Source: Hippophae tibetana
Taxonomy: Eukaryota > Streptophyta > Magnoliopsida > Rosales > Elaeagnaceae
Assembly (NCBI GenBank): GCA_037013495.1
Contig: CM072801.1
Span: forward strand, 109,437,816-109,501,815
DNA: 64,000 nucleotides
Reading direction: 5' to 3'
In this document: piece after piece, positions 39,817-52,700 of the stretch
Layout of the letters: each line of letters starts with the position of its first letter
How positions within the stretch are numbered: the first letter of the stretch is position 1
The notes under the pieces: model-generated
The model's input: only the letters and a program-made list of their open reading frames with translations
Databases searched by the model: none
Told to the model about the DNA's origin: nothing
Translations under genes and position numbers: made by a program

Positions 39817-40680
39817 TGGTTTTCTCCTCTCTTAAGTCACAATTTCCAAAAAGAGAAACAAATTGTGTCCTTAAAGTCGTGTCTTTTATTTCAATTTTGT
39901 TGACATTGTTTTCCACTTTGGATTTCATATCTTATTTTTCTTTAAAATCTTGTCATCTTTTACTTTTCTTTGTTTTATGTGTTCCACCTTTCTTTCTGCT
40001 TGAGAAAAACAAGAGAGCTAATACAGTTCATAGTGTAAAAACAAAAAGAAGGAATTAATTGTGGTTGTAACTAAAAACTATTATAACTTTTATTTTGTGC
40101 ATCCAAAGGAGTACTTTAACATATCAAATCTGAAGCTCGTTCCGAAGCCTAAAAACGCACCGTAGCAATAGTATATTTCCCCACTTTTGTCAACCCAAAT
40201 TTCATGGTTCATACTACATAATGATGTCTTAAACTTTGGTCGCACCTTATTTCGTTGTAATCTCTTCTTGCTCTTTAGGATTTCAATTTGTTCATCTTAG
40301 CCATATTCTTAGTAATTCAATCTTTCTTAATCCATTGAGTTCCAGCGTTCTTAGGTTGTCTGCAAAAGGGATTCGCATCGTTTGGGATCATAACCTTGGA
40401 TGCTGAAAATGGAGTATCTATCTTCACATATCTATTTTTAGAATTTTAGATTTAACAAATTTTGTGCTTTGGAGGTTTTCTCCTCTCTTAAGTCACAATT
40501 TCCAAAAAGGGAAAGAAATTGTGTCCTTAAAGTCGTGTCTTTTATTTCAATTTTGTTGACATTGTTTTCCACTTTGGATTTCATATCTTATTTTTCTTTA
40601 AAATCTTGTCATCTTTTACTTTTCTTTGTTTTATGTGTTCCACCTTTCTTTCTTATTGAGAAAAACAAGAGAGCTATTAC
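39813..40680. repeat. Dispersed copy of the TTGGTGG / TTAACAAATT monomer pair
   Basis: Two successive copies (landmarks 39813 and 40469) carry TTGGTGG, GAAACAAATTG, AGGAATTAATTG, CATCCAAAGG, GAAGCC, CTTAATCCATTG, TTAACAAATT and TTCTTATTGAG. The same order occurs at 16857/17513, 23415/24071, 44402/45058, 54236/54892 and 60792/61448; at 50303 only the first member is kept. The second copy here ends differently, with CACAGGTAAAAAC (one base lost near 40689) and a switch to the CAACATAATTATG subtype. Confidence 0.75.
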
Positions 40681-41899
40681 AGTTCACAGGTAAAAACAAA
40701 AAGAAGGTATTAATTGTGGTTGTAACTAAAAACTGTTATAACTTTTATTTTGTGCATCGAAATGAGTACTATAACATATCAAATCTGAAGCTCGTTCCGA
40801 TGCCTAAAAACGCACCGTAGCAATAGTATATTTCCCCACTTTTGTCAACCCAAATTTCATGGTTCATACAACATAATTATGTCTTAAACTTTGGTCGCAC
40901 CTTATTTCGTTGTAATCTCTTCTTGCTCTTTAGGATTTCAATTTGTTCATCTTAGCCATATTCTTAGCAATTCAATCTTTCTTATTCCATTGAGTTGCAG
41001 CGTTCTTAGGTTGTCCGCAAAAGGGATTCGCATCATTTGGGATCATAACCTTGGTTGCTGAAAATGGTGTATCTACCTTCACATATCTATTTTAAGAATT
41101 TTAGGTCTAAAACATTTTGTTCTTTGGAGGGTTTCTCCTCTCTTAAGTCACAATTTCCAAAAAGAGAAAGAAATTGTGTCCTTAAAATCTTGTCTTTTAT
41201 TTCAATTTTGTAGACATTGTTTTCCACTTTGGATTTCATATCTTATTTTTCTTTAAAATCTTGTCGTCTTTTACTTTTCTTTGTTTTATGTGTTCCACCT
41301 TTCTTTTTTCTTGAGAAAAACAAGAGAGCTAATACAGTTCACAGTGTAAAAACAAAAAGAAGGTATTAATTGTGGTTGTAACTAAAAACTGTTATAACTT
41401 TTATTTTGTGCATCGAAATGAGTACTATAACATATCAAATCTGAAGCTCCTTCCGATGCCTAAAAATGCACCGTAGCAATAGTATATTTCCTCACTTTTG
41501 TCAACCCAAATTTCACGGTTCATACTACATAATGATGTCTTAAACTTTGGTCGCACCTTATTTCGTTGTAATCTCTTCTTCCTCTTTAGGATTTCAATTT
41601 GTTCATCTTAGCCATATTCTTAGTAATTAAATCTTTCTTATTCCATTGAGTTCCAGCGTTCTTAGGTTGTCCGCAAAAAGGATTCGCATCGTTTGGGATC
41701 ATAACCTTGGATGCTGAAAATGGAGTATCTACCTTCACATATCTATTTTTAGAATTTTAGATTTAAAACGTTTTGTGCTTCGGAGGTTTTCTCCTCTCTT
41801 AAGTCACAATTTCCAAAAAGGGAAATAAATTGTTTCCTTAAAGTCTTGTCTTTTATTTCAATTTTGTTGACATTGTTTTCCACTTTGGATTTCATATCT

Positions 41900-43745
41900 T
41901 ATTTTTCTTTAAAATCTTGTCATCTTTTACTTTTCTTTGTTTTATGTGTTCCACCTTTCTTTCTTCTTGAGAAAAACAAGATAGCTAATACAGTTCACAG
42001 TGTTAAAACAAAAAGAAGGTATTAATTGTTGTTGTAACTAAAAACTGTTATAACTTTTATTTTGTGCATCGAAATGAGTACTATAACATATCAAATCTGA
42101 AGCTCGTTCCGAAGCCTAAAAACGCACCGTAGCAATAGTATATTTCCCCACTTTTGTCAACCCAAATTTCATGGTTCATACAACATAATTATGTCTTAAA
42201 CTTTGGTCGCACCTTATTTCGTTGTAATCTCTTCTTGCTCTTTAGGATTTCAATTTGTTCATCTTAGCCATATTCTTAGCAATTCAATCTTTCTTATTCC
42301 ATTGAGTTGCAGCGTTCTTAGGTTGTCCGCAAAAGGGATTCGCATCATTTGGGATCATAACCTTGGTTGCTGAAAATGGTGTATCTACCTTCACATATCT
42401 ATTTTAAGAATTTTAGGTCTAAAACATTTTGTTCTTTGGAGGTTTTCTCCTCTCTTAAGTCACAATTTCCAAAAAGAGAAAGAAATTGTGTCCTTAAAGT
42501 CTTGTCTTTTATTTCAATTTTGTAGACATTGTTTTCAACTTTGGATTTCATATCTTATTTTCTTTAAAATCATGTCTTCTTTTACTTTTCTTTGTTTTAT
42601 GTGTTCCACCTTTCTTTCTTTCTTCTTGAGAAAAACAAGAGAGCTAATACAGTTCACAGTGTAAAAAAAAAGAAGGTACTAATTGTGGTTGTAACTAAAA
42701 ACTGTTATAACTTTTATTTTGTGCATCGAAATGAGTACTATAACATATCAAATCTGAAGCTCGTTCCGAAGCCTAAAAACGCACCGTAGCAATAGTATAT
42801 TTCCCCACTTTTGTCAACCCAAATTTCATGGTGCATACTACATAATGATGTCTTAAACTTTGGTCACACCTTATTTCGTTGTAATCTCTTCTTGCTCTTT
42901 AGGATTTCAATTTGTTCATCTTAGCCATATTCTTAGTAATTCAATATTTTTTATTCCATTGAGTTACAGCGTTCTTAGGTTGTTCGCAAAAGGGATTCGC
43001 ATCGTTTGGGATCATAACCTTGGTTGCTGAAAATGGTGTATCTACCTTCACATATCTATTTTTAGAATTTTAGATTTAAAAAATTTTGTGCTTCGGAGGT
43101 TTTCTCCTCTCTTAAGTCACAATTTCCAAAAAGAGAAAGAAATTGTGTCCTTAAAGTCTTGTCTTTTATTTCAATTTTGTTGACATTGTTTTCCACTTTG
43201 GATTTCAGATCATATTTTTCTTTAAAATCTTGTCATCTTTTAATTTTCTTTGTTTTATGTGTTCCACCTTTCTTTCTTCTTGAGAAAAACAAAAGAGCTA
43301 ATACAGTTCACAGTGAAAAAAAAAGAAGGTATTAATTGTGGTTTTAACTAAAAACTGTTATAACTTTTATTTTGTGCATCGAAATGAGTACTATAACATA
43401 TCAAATCTGAAGCTCGTTTCGATGCTTAAAAACGCACCGTAGCAATAATATATTTCCCCACTTTTGTCAACCCAAATTTCATGGTTCATACTACATAATG
43501 ATGTCTTAAACTTTGGTCGCACCTTATTTCGTTGTAATCTCTTCTTGCTCTTTAGTATTTCAATTTGTTCATCTTCGCCATATTCTTAGTAATTCAAGCT
43601 TTCTTATTCCATTGAGTTCCAGCGTTCTTAGGTTGGCCGCAAAAGGGATTCGCATCGTTTGGGATCATAACCTTGGTTGGTGAAAATGGTGTATCTACCT
43701 TCACATATCTATTTTTAGAATTTTAGGTTTAAAAAATTTTGTGCT
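41900..43745. repeat. Third, diverged copy of a segment of the 10-monomer unit
   Basis: This stretch repeats the series GTGTTAAAAC, CAACATAATTATG, TTGTTCTTTGG, the extra CTTT, GGTACTAATTG, TTCAGATCAT and CAAGCTTTC seen near 14450-16060 and 21010-22620. It differs in A-tract lengths (nine A residues near 42663 and near 43316), has AGTAATTCAAGC where the others have AGTATTCAAGC, and its intervals are 657 and 653 bp instead of 658 and 652. It is separated from the 10-mer pair by some 20 kb of other monomers. Confidence 0.75.
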
Positions 43746-45960
43746 TTGGAGGTTTTCTCCTCTCTTAAGTCACAATTTCCAAAAAGAGAAAGAAATTGTG
43801 TCCTTAAAGTCGTGTCTTTTATTTCAATTTTGTTGACATTGTTTTCCACTTTGGATTTCATATCTTATTTTTCTTTAAAATCTTGTCATCTTTTACTTTT
43901 CTTTGTTTTATGTGTTCCACCTTTCTTTCTTCTTGAGAAAAACAAGAGAGCTAATACAGTTCACAGTGAAAAAACAAAAAGAAGGTATTAATTGTGGTTG
44001 TAACTAAAAACTGTAATAACTTTTATTTTGTGCATCGAAATGAGTACTATAACATATCAAATCTGAAGCTCCTTCCGATGCCTAAAAACGCACCGTAGCA
44101 ATAGTATATTTCCCCACTTTTGTCAACCCAAATTTCATGGTTCATACTACATAATGATGTCTTAAACTTTGGTCGCACCTTATTTCGTTGTAATCTTCTC
44201 TTGCTCTTTAGTATTTCAATTTGTTCATCTTCGCCATATTCTTAGTAATTCAATCTTTCTTATTCCATTGAGTTCCAGCGTTCTTAGGTTGTCCGCAAAA
44301 GGGATTCGCATCGTTTGGGATCATAACCTTGATTGGTGAAAATGGTGTATCTACCTTCACATATCTATTTTTAGAATTTTTGGTTTAAAAAATTTTGTGC
44401 TTTGGTGGTTTTCTCCTCTCTGAAGTCACAATTTCCAAAAAGAGAAACAAATTGTGTCCTTAAAGTCGTGTCTTTTATTTCAATTTTGTTGACATTGTTT
44501 TCCACTTTGGATTTCATATCTTATTTTTCTTTAAAATCTTGTCATCTTTTACTTTTCTTTGTTTTATGTGTTCCACCTTTCTTTCTGCTTGAGAAAAACA
44601 AGAGAGCTAATACAGTTCATAGTGTAAAAACAAAAAGAAGGAATTAATTGTGGTTGTAACTAAAAACTATTATAACTTTTATTTTGTGCATCCAAAGGAG
44701 TACTTTAACATATCAAATCTGAAGCTCGTTCCGAAGCCTAAAAACGCACCGTAGCAATAGTATATTTCCCCACTTTTGTCAACCCAAATTTCATGGTTCA
44801 TACTACATAATGATGTCTTAAACTTTGGTCGCACCTTATTTCGTTGTAATCTCTTCTTGCTCTTTAGGATTTCAATTTGTTCATCTTAGCCATATTCTTA
44901 GTAATTCAATCTTTCTTAATCCATTGAGTTCCAGCGTTCTTAGGTTGTCCGCAAAAGGGATTCGCATCGTTTGGGATCATAACCTTGGATGCTGAAAATG
45001 GAGTATCTATCTTCACATATCTATTTTTAGAATTTTAGATTTAACAAATTTTGTGCTTTGGAGGTTTTCTCCTCTCTTAAGTCACAATTTCCAAAAAGGG
45101 AAAGAAATTGTGTCCTTAAAGTCGTGTCTTTTATTTCAATTTTGTTGACATTGTTTTCCACTTTGGATTTCATATCTTATTTTTCTTTAAAATCTTGTCA
45201 TCTTTTACTTTTCTTTGTTTTATGTGTTCCACCTTTCTTTCTTATTGAGAAAAACAAGAGAGCTATTACAGTTCACAGTGTAAAAACAAAAAGAAGGTAT
45301 TAATTGTGGTTGTAACTAAAAACTGTTATAACTTTTATTTTTTGCATCGAAATGAGTACTATAACATATCAAATCTGAAGCTCGTTCCGATGCCTAAAAA
45401 TGCACCGTAGTAATAGTATATTTCCCCACTTTTGTCAACCCAAATTTCATGGTTCCTACTACATAATGATGTCTTAAACTTTGGTCGCACCTTATTTCGT
45501 TGTAATCTCTTCTTGCTCTTTAGGATTTCAATTTTTTCATCTTAGCCATATTCTTAGTAATTCAATCTTTCTTACTCCATTGAGTTCCAGCGTTCTTAGG
45601 TTGTCTGCAAAAGGGATTCGCATCGTTTGGGATCATAACCTTGGATGCTGAAAATGGAGTATCTATCTTCACATATCTATTTTTAGAATTTTAGATTTAA
45701 AAAATTTTGTGCTTTGGAGTTTTTCTCCTCTCTTAAGTCACAATTTCCAAAAAGGGAAAGAAATTGTGTACTTAAAGTCTTGTCTTTTATTTCAATTTTG
45801 TTGACATTGTTTTCCACTTTGGATTTCATATCTTATTTTTCTTTAAAATCTTGTCATCTTTTACTTTTCTTTGTTTTATGTGTTCCACCTTTCTTTCTTC
45901 TTGAGAAAAACAAGAGAGCTAATACAGTTCACAGTGTAAAAACAAAAAGAAGGTATTAAT
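43640..45960. repeat. Source-like block shared with 49.5-50.7 kb and 53.5-55.8 kb
   Basis: Landmarks 43746 and 44402 match 49647 and 50303 at 5901 bp (nine monomers). The run 43746, 44402, 45058 and 45714 matches 53580, 54236, 54892 and 55548 at 9834 bp (15 monomers). Shared marks are CCTTGATTGG, GAATTTTTGG, AGCTATTAC, GTAGTAATAG, GGAGTTTTTC and GTGTACTTAAAG. The copy here has a private CTGAAGTCAC (destroying the usual CTTAAG) and AATCTTCTCTTGC. Confidence 0.7.
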
Positions 45961-46749
45961 TGTGGTTGTAACTAAAAACTGTTATAACTTTTATTTTGTG
46001 CATCGAAATGAGTACAATAACATATCAAATCTGTAGCTCGTTCCGATACCTAAAAACACACCGTAGCAATAGTATATTTCCCCACTTTTGTCAACCCAAA
46101 TTTCATGGTTCATACTACATAATGATGTCTTAAAATTTGGTCGCACCTTATTTCGTTGTAATCTCTTCTTGCTCTTTAGTATTTCAATTTGTTCATCTTC
46201 GCCATATTCTTAGTAATTCAATCTTTCTTATTCCATTGAGTTCCAGCGTTCTTAGGTTGTCCGCAAATGGGATTCGCATCGTTTGGGATCATAACCTTGG
46301 TTGCTGAAAATGGTGTATCTACCTTCACAAATCTATTTTTAGAATTTTAGGTTTAAAAAATTTTGTGCTTTGGCGGTTTTCTCCTCTCTTAAGTCACAAT
46401 TTCCAAAAAGAGAAAGAAATTGTGTCCTTAAAGTCTTGTCTTTTATTTCAATTTTGTAGACATTGTTTTCAACTTTGGATATCATATCTTATTTTTCTTT
46501 AAAATCATGTCATCTTTTACTTTTCTTTGTTTTATGTGTTCCATCTTTCTTTCTTCTTGAGAAAAACAAGAGAGCTAATACAGTTCACAGTGTAAAAACA
46601 AAAAGAAGGTATTAATTGTGGTTGTAACTAAAAACTGTTATAACTTTTATTTTGTGCATCGTAATGAGTACTATAACATATCAAATCTGAAGCTCCTTCC
46701 GATGCCTAAAAACGCACCGTAGCAATAGTATATTTCCCCACTTTTGTCA

Positions 46750-49700
46750 ACCCAAATTTCATGGTTCATACTACATAATGATGTCTTAAACTTTGGTCGC
46801 ACCTTATTTCGTTGTAATCTCTTCTTTCTCTTTAGTATTTCAATTTGTTCATCTTCGCCATATTCTTAGTAATTCAATCTTTCTTATTCCATTGAGTTCC
46901 AGCGTTCTTAGGTTGTCCGCAAATGGGATTCGCATCGTTTGGGATCATAACCTTGGTTGCTGAAAATGGTGTATCTACCTTCACATATCTATTTTTAGAA
47001 TTTTAGGTTTAAAAAATTTTGTGCTTTGGAGGTTTTCTCCTCTCTTAAGTCACAATTTCCAAAAAGAGAAAGAAATTGTGTCCTTAAAGTCTTGTCTTTT
47101 ATTTCAATTTTGTAGACATTGTTTTCAACTTTGGATTTCATATCTTATTTTTCTTTAAAATTTTGTCATCTTTTACTTTTCTTTGTTTTATGGGTTCCAT
47201 CTTTCTTTCTTCTTGAGAAAAACAAGAGAGCTAATACAGTTCACAGTGTAAAAACAAAAAGAAGGTATTAATTGTGGTTGTAACTAAAAACTGTTATAAC
47301 TTTTATTTTGTGCATCGTAATGAGTACTATAACATATCAAATCTGAAGCTCCTTCCGATGCCTAAAAACGCACCGTAGCAATAGTATATTTCCCCACTTT
47401 TGTCAACCCAAATTTCATGGTTCATACTACATAATGATGTCTTAAACTTTGGTCGCACCTTATTTCGTTGTAATCTCTTCTTTCTCTTTAGGATTTCAAT
47501 TTGTTCATCTTAGCCATATTCTTAGTAATTCAATCTTTCTTATTCCATTGAGTTCCAGCGTTCTTAGGTTGTCCGCAAAAGGGATTCGCATCGTTTGGGA
47601 TCATAACCTTGGTTGCTGAAAAATGGAGTATCTACCTTCACATATCTATTTTTAGAATTTTAGGTTTAAAAAATTTTGTGCTTTGGAGGTTTTCTCCTCT
47701 CTTAAGTCACAATTTCCAAAAAGAGAAAGAAATTGTGTCCTTAAAGTCGTGTCTTTTATTTCAATTTTGTTGACATTGTTTTCCACTTTGGATTTCATAT
47801 CTTATTTTTCTTTAAAATCTTGTCATCTTTTACTTTTCTTTGTTTTATGTGTTCCACCTTTCTTTCTTCTTGAGAAAAACAAGAGAGCTAATACAGTTCA
47901 CAAAGTAAAAACAAAAAGAAAGCATTAATTGTGGTTGTAACTAAAAACTGTTATAACTTTTATTTTGTGCATCGAAATGAGTACTATAACATATCAAATG
48001 TGAAGCTCGTTCCGATCCTATAAACGCACCGTAGCAATAGTATATTTCCCCACTTTTGTCAACCAAAATTTCATGGTTCATACTACATAATGATGTCTTA
48101 AACTTTGAATGCACCTTATTTCGTTGTAATCTCTTCTTGCTCTTTAGTATTTCAATTTGTTCCTCTTCGCCATATTCTTAGTAATTCAATCAATCTTATT
48201 CCTTTGAGTTCCAGCGTTCTTAGGTTGTCCGCAAAAGGGATTCGCATAATTTGGGATCATAACTTGGTTGCTAAAAATGGTGTATCTACCTTCACATATC
48301 TATTTTTAGAATTTTAGGTTTAAAATATTTTGTGCTTTGGAGGTTTTCTCCTCTCTTAAGTCACAATTTTCAAAAAGAGAAAGAAATTGTGTCCTTAAAG
48401 TCTTGTCTTTTATTTCAATTTTGTTGACATTGTTTTCCACTTTGGATGTCATATCTTACTTTTCTTTAAAATCTTGTCATCTTTTACTTTTCTTTGTTTT
48501 ATGTGTTCCACCTTTCATTCTTCTTGAGAAAAACAAGAGAGCTAATACAGTTCACAATGTAAAAACAAAAAGAAGGTATTAATTGTGGTTGTAACTAAAA
48601 ACTGTTATAACTTTTATTTTGTGCATCGAAATGAGTACTATAACATATCAAATCTGAAGCTCGTTCCGATGCCTAAAAACGCACCGTAGCAATAGTATAT
48701 TTCCCCACTTTTGTCAACCCAAATTTCATGGTTCATACTACATAATGATGTCTTAAACTTTGGTCGCACCTTATTTCGTTGTAATCTCTTCTTGCTCTTT
48801 AGGATTTCAATTTTTTCATCTTAGCCATATTCTTACTAATTCAATCTTTCTTATTCCATTGAGTTCCAGTATTCTTAGGTTTTCCGCAAAAGGGATTCGC
48901 ATCGTTTGGGATCATAACCTTGGATGTGGAAAATGGAGTATCTATCTTCACATATCTATTTTTATATTTTAGATTTAAAAAAATTTGTGCTTTGGAGGTT
49001 TTCTCCTCTCTTAAGTCACAATTTCCAAAAAGAGAAAGAAATTGTGTCCTTAAAGTCTTGTCTTTTATTTCAATTTTGTTGACATTGTTTTCCACTTTGG
49101 ATTTCATATCTTATTTTTCTTTAAAATCTTGTCATCTTTTACTTTTCTTTGTTTTATGTGTTCCACCTTTCTTTCTTCTTGAGAAAAACAAGAGAGCTAA
49201 TACAGTTCACAAAGTAAAAACAAAAAGAAGGTATTAATTGTGGTTGTAACTAAAAACTGTTATAACTTTTATTTTGTGCATCGAAATGAGTACTATAACA
49301 TATCAAATGTGAAGCTCGTTCCGATCCTATAAACGCACCGTAGCAATAGTATATTTCCCCACTTTTGTCAACCCAAATTTCATGGTTCATACTACATAAT
49401 GATGTCTTAAACTTTGGTCGCACCTTATTTCGTTGTAATCTCTTCTTGCTCTTTAGTATTTCAATTTGTTCATCTTCGCCATATTCATAGTAATTCAATC
49501 TCTCTTATTCCATTGAGTTCCAGCGTTCTTAGGTTGGCCGCAAAAGGGATTCGCATCGTTTGGGATCATAACCTTGGTTGGTGAAAATGGTGTATCTACC
49601 TTCACATATCTATTTTTAGAATTTTAGGTTTAAAAAATTTTGTGCTTTGGAGGTTTTCTCCTCTCTTAAGTCACAATTTCCAAAAAGAGAAAGAAATTGT

Positions 49701-52700
49701 GTCCTTAAAGTCGTGTCTTTTATTTCAATTTTGTTGACATTGTTTTCCACTTTGGATTTCATATCTTATTTTTCTTTAAAATCTTGTCATCTTTTACTTT
49801 TCTTTGTTTTATGTGTTCCACCTTTCTTTCTTCTTGAGAAAAACAAGAGAGCTAATACAGTTCACAGTGAAAAAACAAAAAGAAGGTATTAATTGTGGTT
49901 GTAACTAAAAACTGTAATAACTTTTATTTTGTGCATCGAAATGAGTACTATAACATATCAAATCTGAAGCTCGTTCCGATGCCTAAAAACGCACCGTAGC
50001 AATAGTATATTTCCCCACTTTTGTCAACCCAAATTTCATGGTTCATACTACATAATGATGTCTTAAACTTTGGTCGCACCTTATTTCGTTGTAATCTCTT
50101 CTTGCTCTTTAGTATTTCAATTTGTTCATCTTCGCCATATTCTTAGTAATTCAATCTTTCTTATTCCATTGAGTTCCAGCGTTCTTAGGTTGTCCGCAAA
50201 AGGGATTCGCATCGTTTGGGATCATAACCTTGATTGGTGAAAATGGTGTATCTACCTTCACATATCTATTTTTAGAATTTTTGGTTTAAAAAATTTTGTG
50301 CTTTGGTGGTTTTCTCCTCTCTTAAGTCACAATTTCCAAAAAGAGAAACAAATTGTGTCCTTAAAGTCGTGTCTTTTATTTCAATTTTGTTGACATTGTT
50401 TTCCACTTTGGATTTCATATCTTATTTTTCTTTAAAATCTTGTCATCTTTTACTTTTCTTTGTTTTATGTGTTCCACCTTTCTTTCTGCTTGAGAAAAAC
50501 AAGAGAGCTAATACAGTTCATAGTGTAAAAACAAAAAGAAGGAATTAATTGTGGTTGTAACTAAAAACTATTATAACTTTTATTTTGTGCATCCAAAGGA
50601 GTACTTTAACATATCAAATCTGAAGCTCGTTCCGAAGCCTAAAAACGCACCGTAGCAATAGTATATTTCCCCACTTTTGTCAACCCAAATTTCATGGTTC
50701 ATACTACATAATGATGTCTTAAACTTTGGTCGCACCTTATTTCGTTGTAATCTCTTCTTTCTCTTTAGTATTTCAATTTGTTCATCTTCGCCATATTCTT
50801 AGTAATTCAATCTTTCTTATTCCATTGAGTTCCAGCGTTCTTAGGTTGTCCGCAAATGGGATTCGCATCGTTTGGGATCATAACCTTGGTTGCTGAAAAT
50901 GGTGTATCTACCTTCACATATCTATTTTTAGAATTTTAGGTTTAAAAAATTTTGTGCTTTGGAGGTTTTCTCCTCTCTTAAGTCACAATTTCCAAAAAGA
51001 GAAAGAAATTGTGTCCTTAAAGTCTTGTCTTTTATTTCAATTTTGTAGACATTGTTTTCAACTTTGGATTTCATATCTTATTTTTCTTTAAAATTTTGTC
51101 ATCTTTTACTTTTCTTTGTTTTATGGGTTCCATCTTTCTTTCTTCTTGAGAAAAACAAGAGAGCTAATACAGTTCACAGTGTAAAAACAAAAAGAAGGTA
51201 TTAATTGTGGTTGTAACTAAAAACTGTTATAACTTTTATTTTGTGCATCGTAATGAGTACTATAACATATCAAATCTGAAGCTCCTTCCGATGCCTAAAA
51301 ACGCACCGTAGCAATAGTATATTTCCCCACTTTTGTCAACCCAAATTTCATGGTTCATACTACATAATGATGTCTTAAACTTTGGTCGCACCTTATTTCG
51401 TTGTAATCTCTTCTTTCTCTTTAGGATTTCAATTTGTTCATCTTAGCCATATTCTTAGTAATTCAATCTTTCTTATTCCATTGAGTTCCAGCGTTCTTAG
51501 GTTGTCCGCAAAAGGGATTCGCATCGTTTGGGATCATAACCTTGGTTGCTGAAAAATGGAGTATCTACCTTCACATATCTATTTTTAGAATTTTAGGTTT
51601 AAAAAATTTTGTGCTTTGGAGGTTTTCTCCTCTCTTAAGTCACAATTTCCAAAAAGAGAAAGAAATTGTGTCCTTAAAGTCGTGTCTTTTATTTCAATTT
51701 TGTTGACATTGTTTTCCACTTTGGATTTCATATCTTATTTTTCTTTAAAATCTTGTCATCTTTTACTTTTCTTTGTTTTATGTGTTCCACCTTTCTTTCT
51801 TCTTGAGAAAAACAAGAGAGCTAATACAGTTCACAAAGTAAAAACAAAAAGAAAGTATTAATTGTGGTTGTAACTAAAAACTGTTATAACTTTTATTTTG
51901 TGCATCGAAATGAGTACTATAACATATCAAATGTGAAGCTCGTTCCGATCCTATAAACGCACCGTAGCAATAGTATATTTCCCCACTTTTGTCAACCAAA
52001 ATTTCATGGTTCATACTACATAATGATGTCTTAAACTTTGAATGCACCTTATTTCGTTGTAATCTCTTCTTGCTCTTTAGTATTTCAATTTGTTCCTCTT
52101 CGCCATATTCTTAGTAATTCAATCAATCTTATTCCTTTGAGTTCCAGCGTTCTTAGGTTGTCCGCAAAAGGGATTCGCATAATTTGGGATCATAACTTGG
52201 TTGCTAAAAATGGTGTATCTACCTTCACATATCTATTTTTAGAATTTTAGGTTTAAAATATTTTGTGCTTTGGAGGTTTTCTCCTCTCTTAAGTCACAAT
52301 TTTCAAAAAGAGAAAGAAATTGTGTCCTTAAAGTCTTGTCTTTTATTTCAATTTTGTTGACATTGTTTTCCACTTTGGATGTCATATCTTACTTTTCTTT
52401 AAAATCTTGTCATCTTTTACTTTTCTTTGTTTTATGTGTTCCACCTTTCATTCTTCTTGAGAAAAACAAGAGAGCTAATACAGTTCACAATGTAAAAACA
52501 AAAAGAAGGTATTAATTGTGGTTGTAACTAAAAACTGTTATAACTTTTATTTTGTGCATCGAAATGAGTACTATAACATATCAAATCTGAAGCTCGTTCC
52601 GATGCCTAAAAACGCACCGTAGCAATAGTATATTTCCCCACTTTTGTCAACCCAAATTTCATGGTTCATACTACATAATGATGTCTTAAACTTTGGTCGC

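Larger units (their letters stand above)
29973..41150. repeat. Array domain marked by the GGAGGGTTTC variant
   Basis: The usual GGAGGTTTTC box reads GGAGGGTTTC in copies with landmarks 29973, 31285, 31941, 32597, 33909, 35877, 37189, 38501 and 41124, interleaved with ordinary or GCTTCGG copies. I did not find this base in the rest of the window. A variant spread through one 11-kb stretch and absent outside it points to local homogenisation. Confidence 0.75.

Noticed and set aside
48105..48317. 70-codon plus-strand frames (also at 48760, 52038, 52693, 57283 and 59249)
   Set aside because: Short, confined to two subtypes, and dependent on private frameshifting deletions; nothing recognisable in the peptides.
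48920..49237. 105-codon ATG-started plus-strand frame (also at 52853 and 59409)
   Set aside because: Depends on one subtype with GGATGTGG and the TTTATATTTT deletion, copied by block duplication. It overlaps an equally open minus-strand frame, as expected of chance frames.
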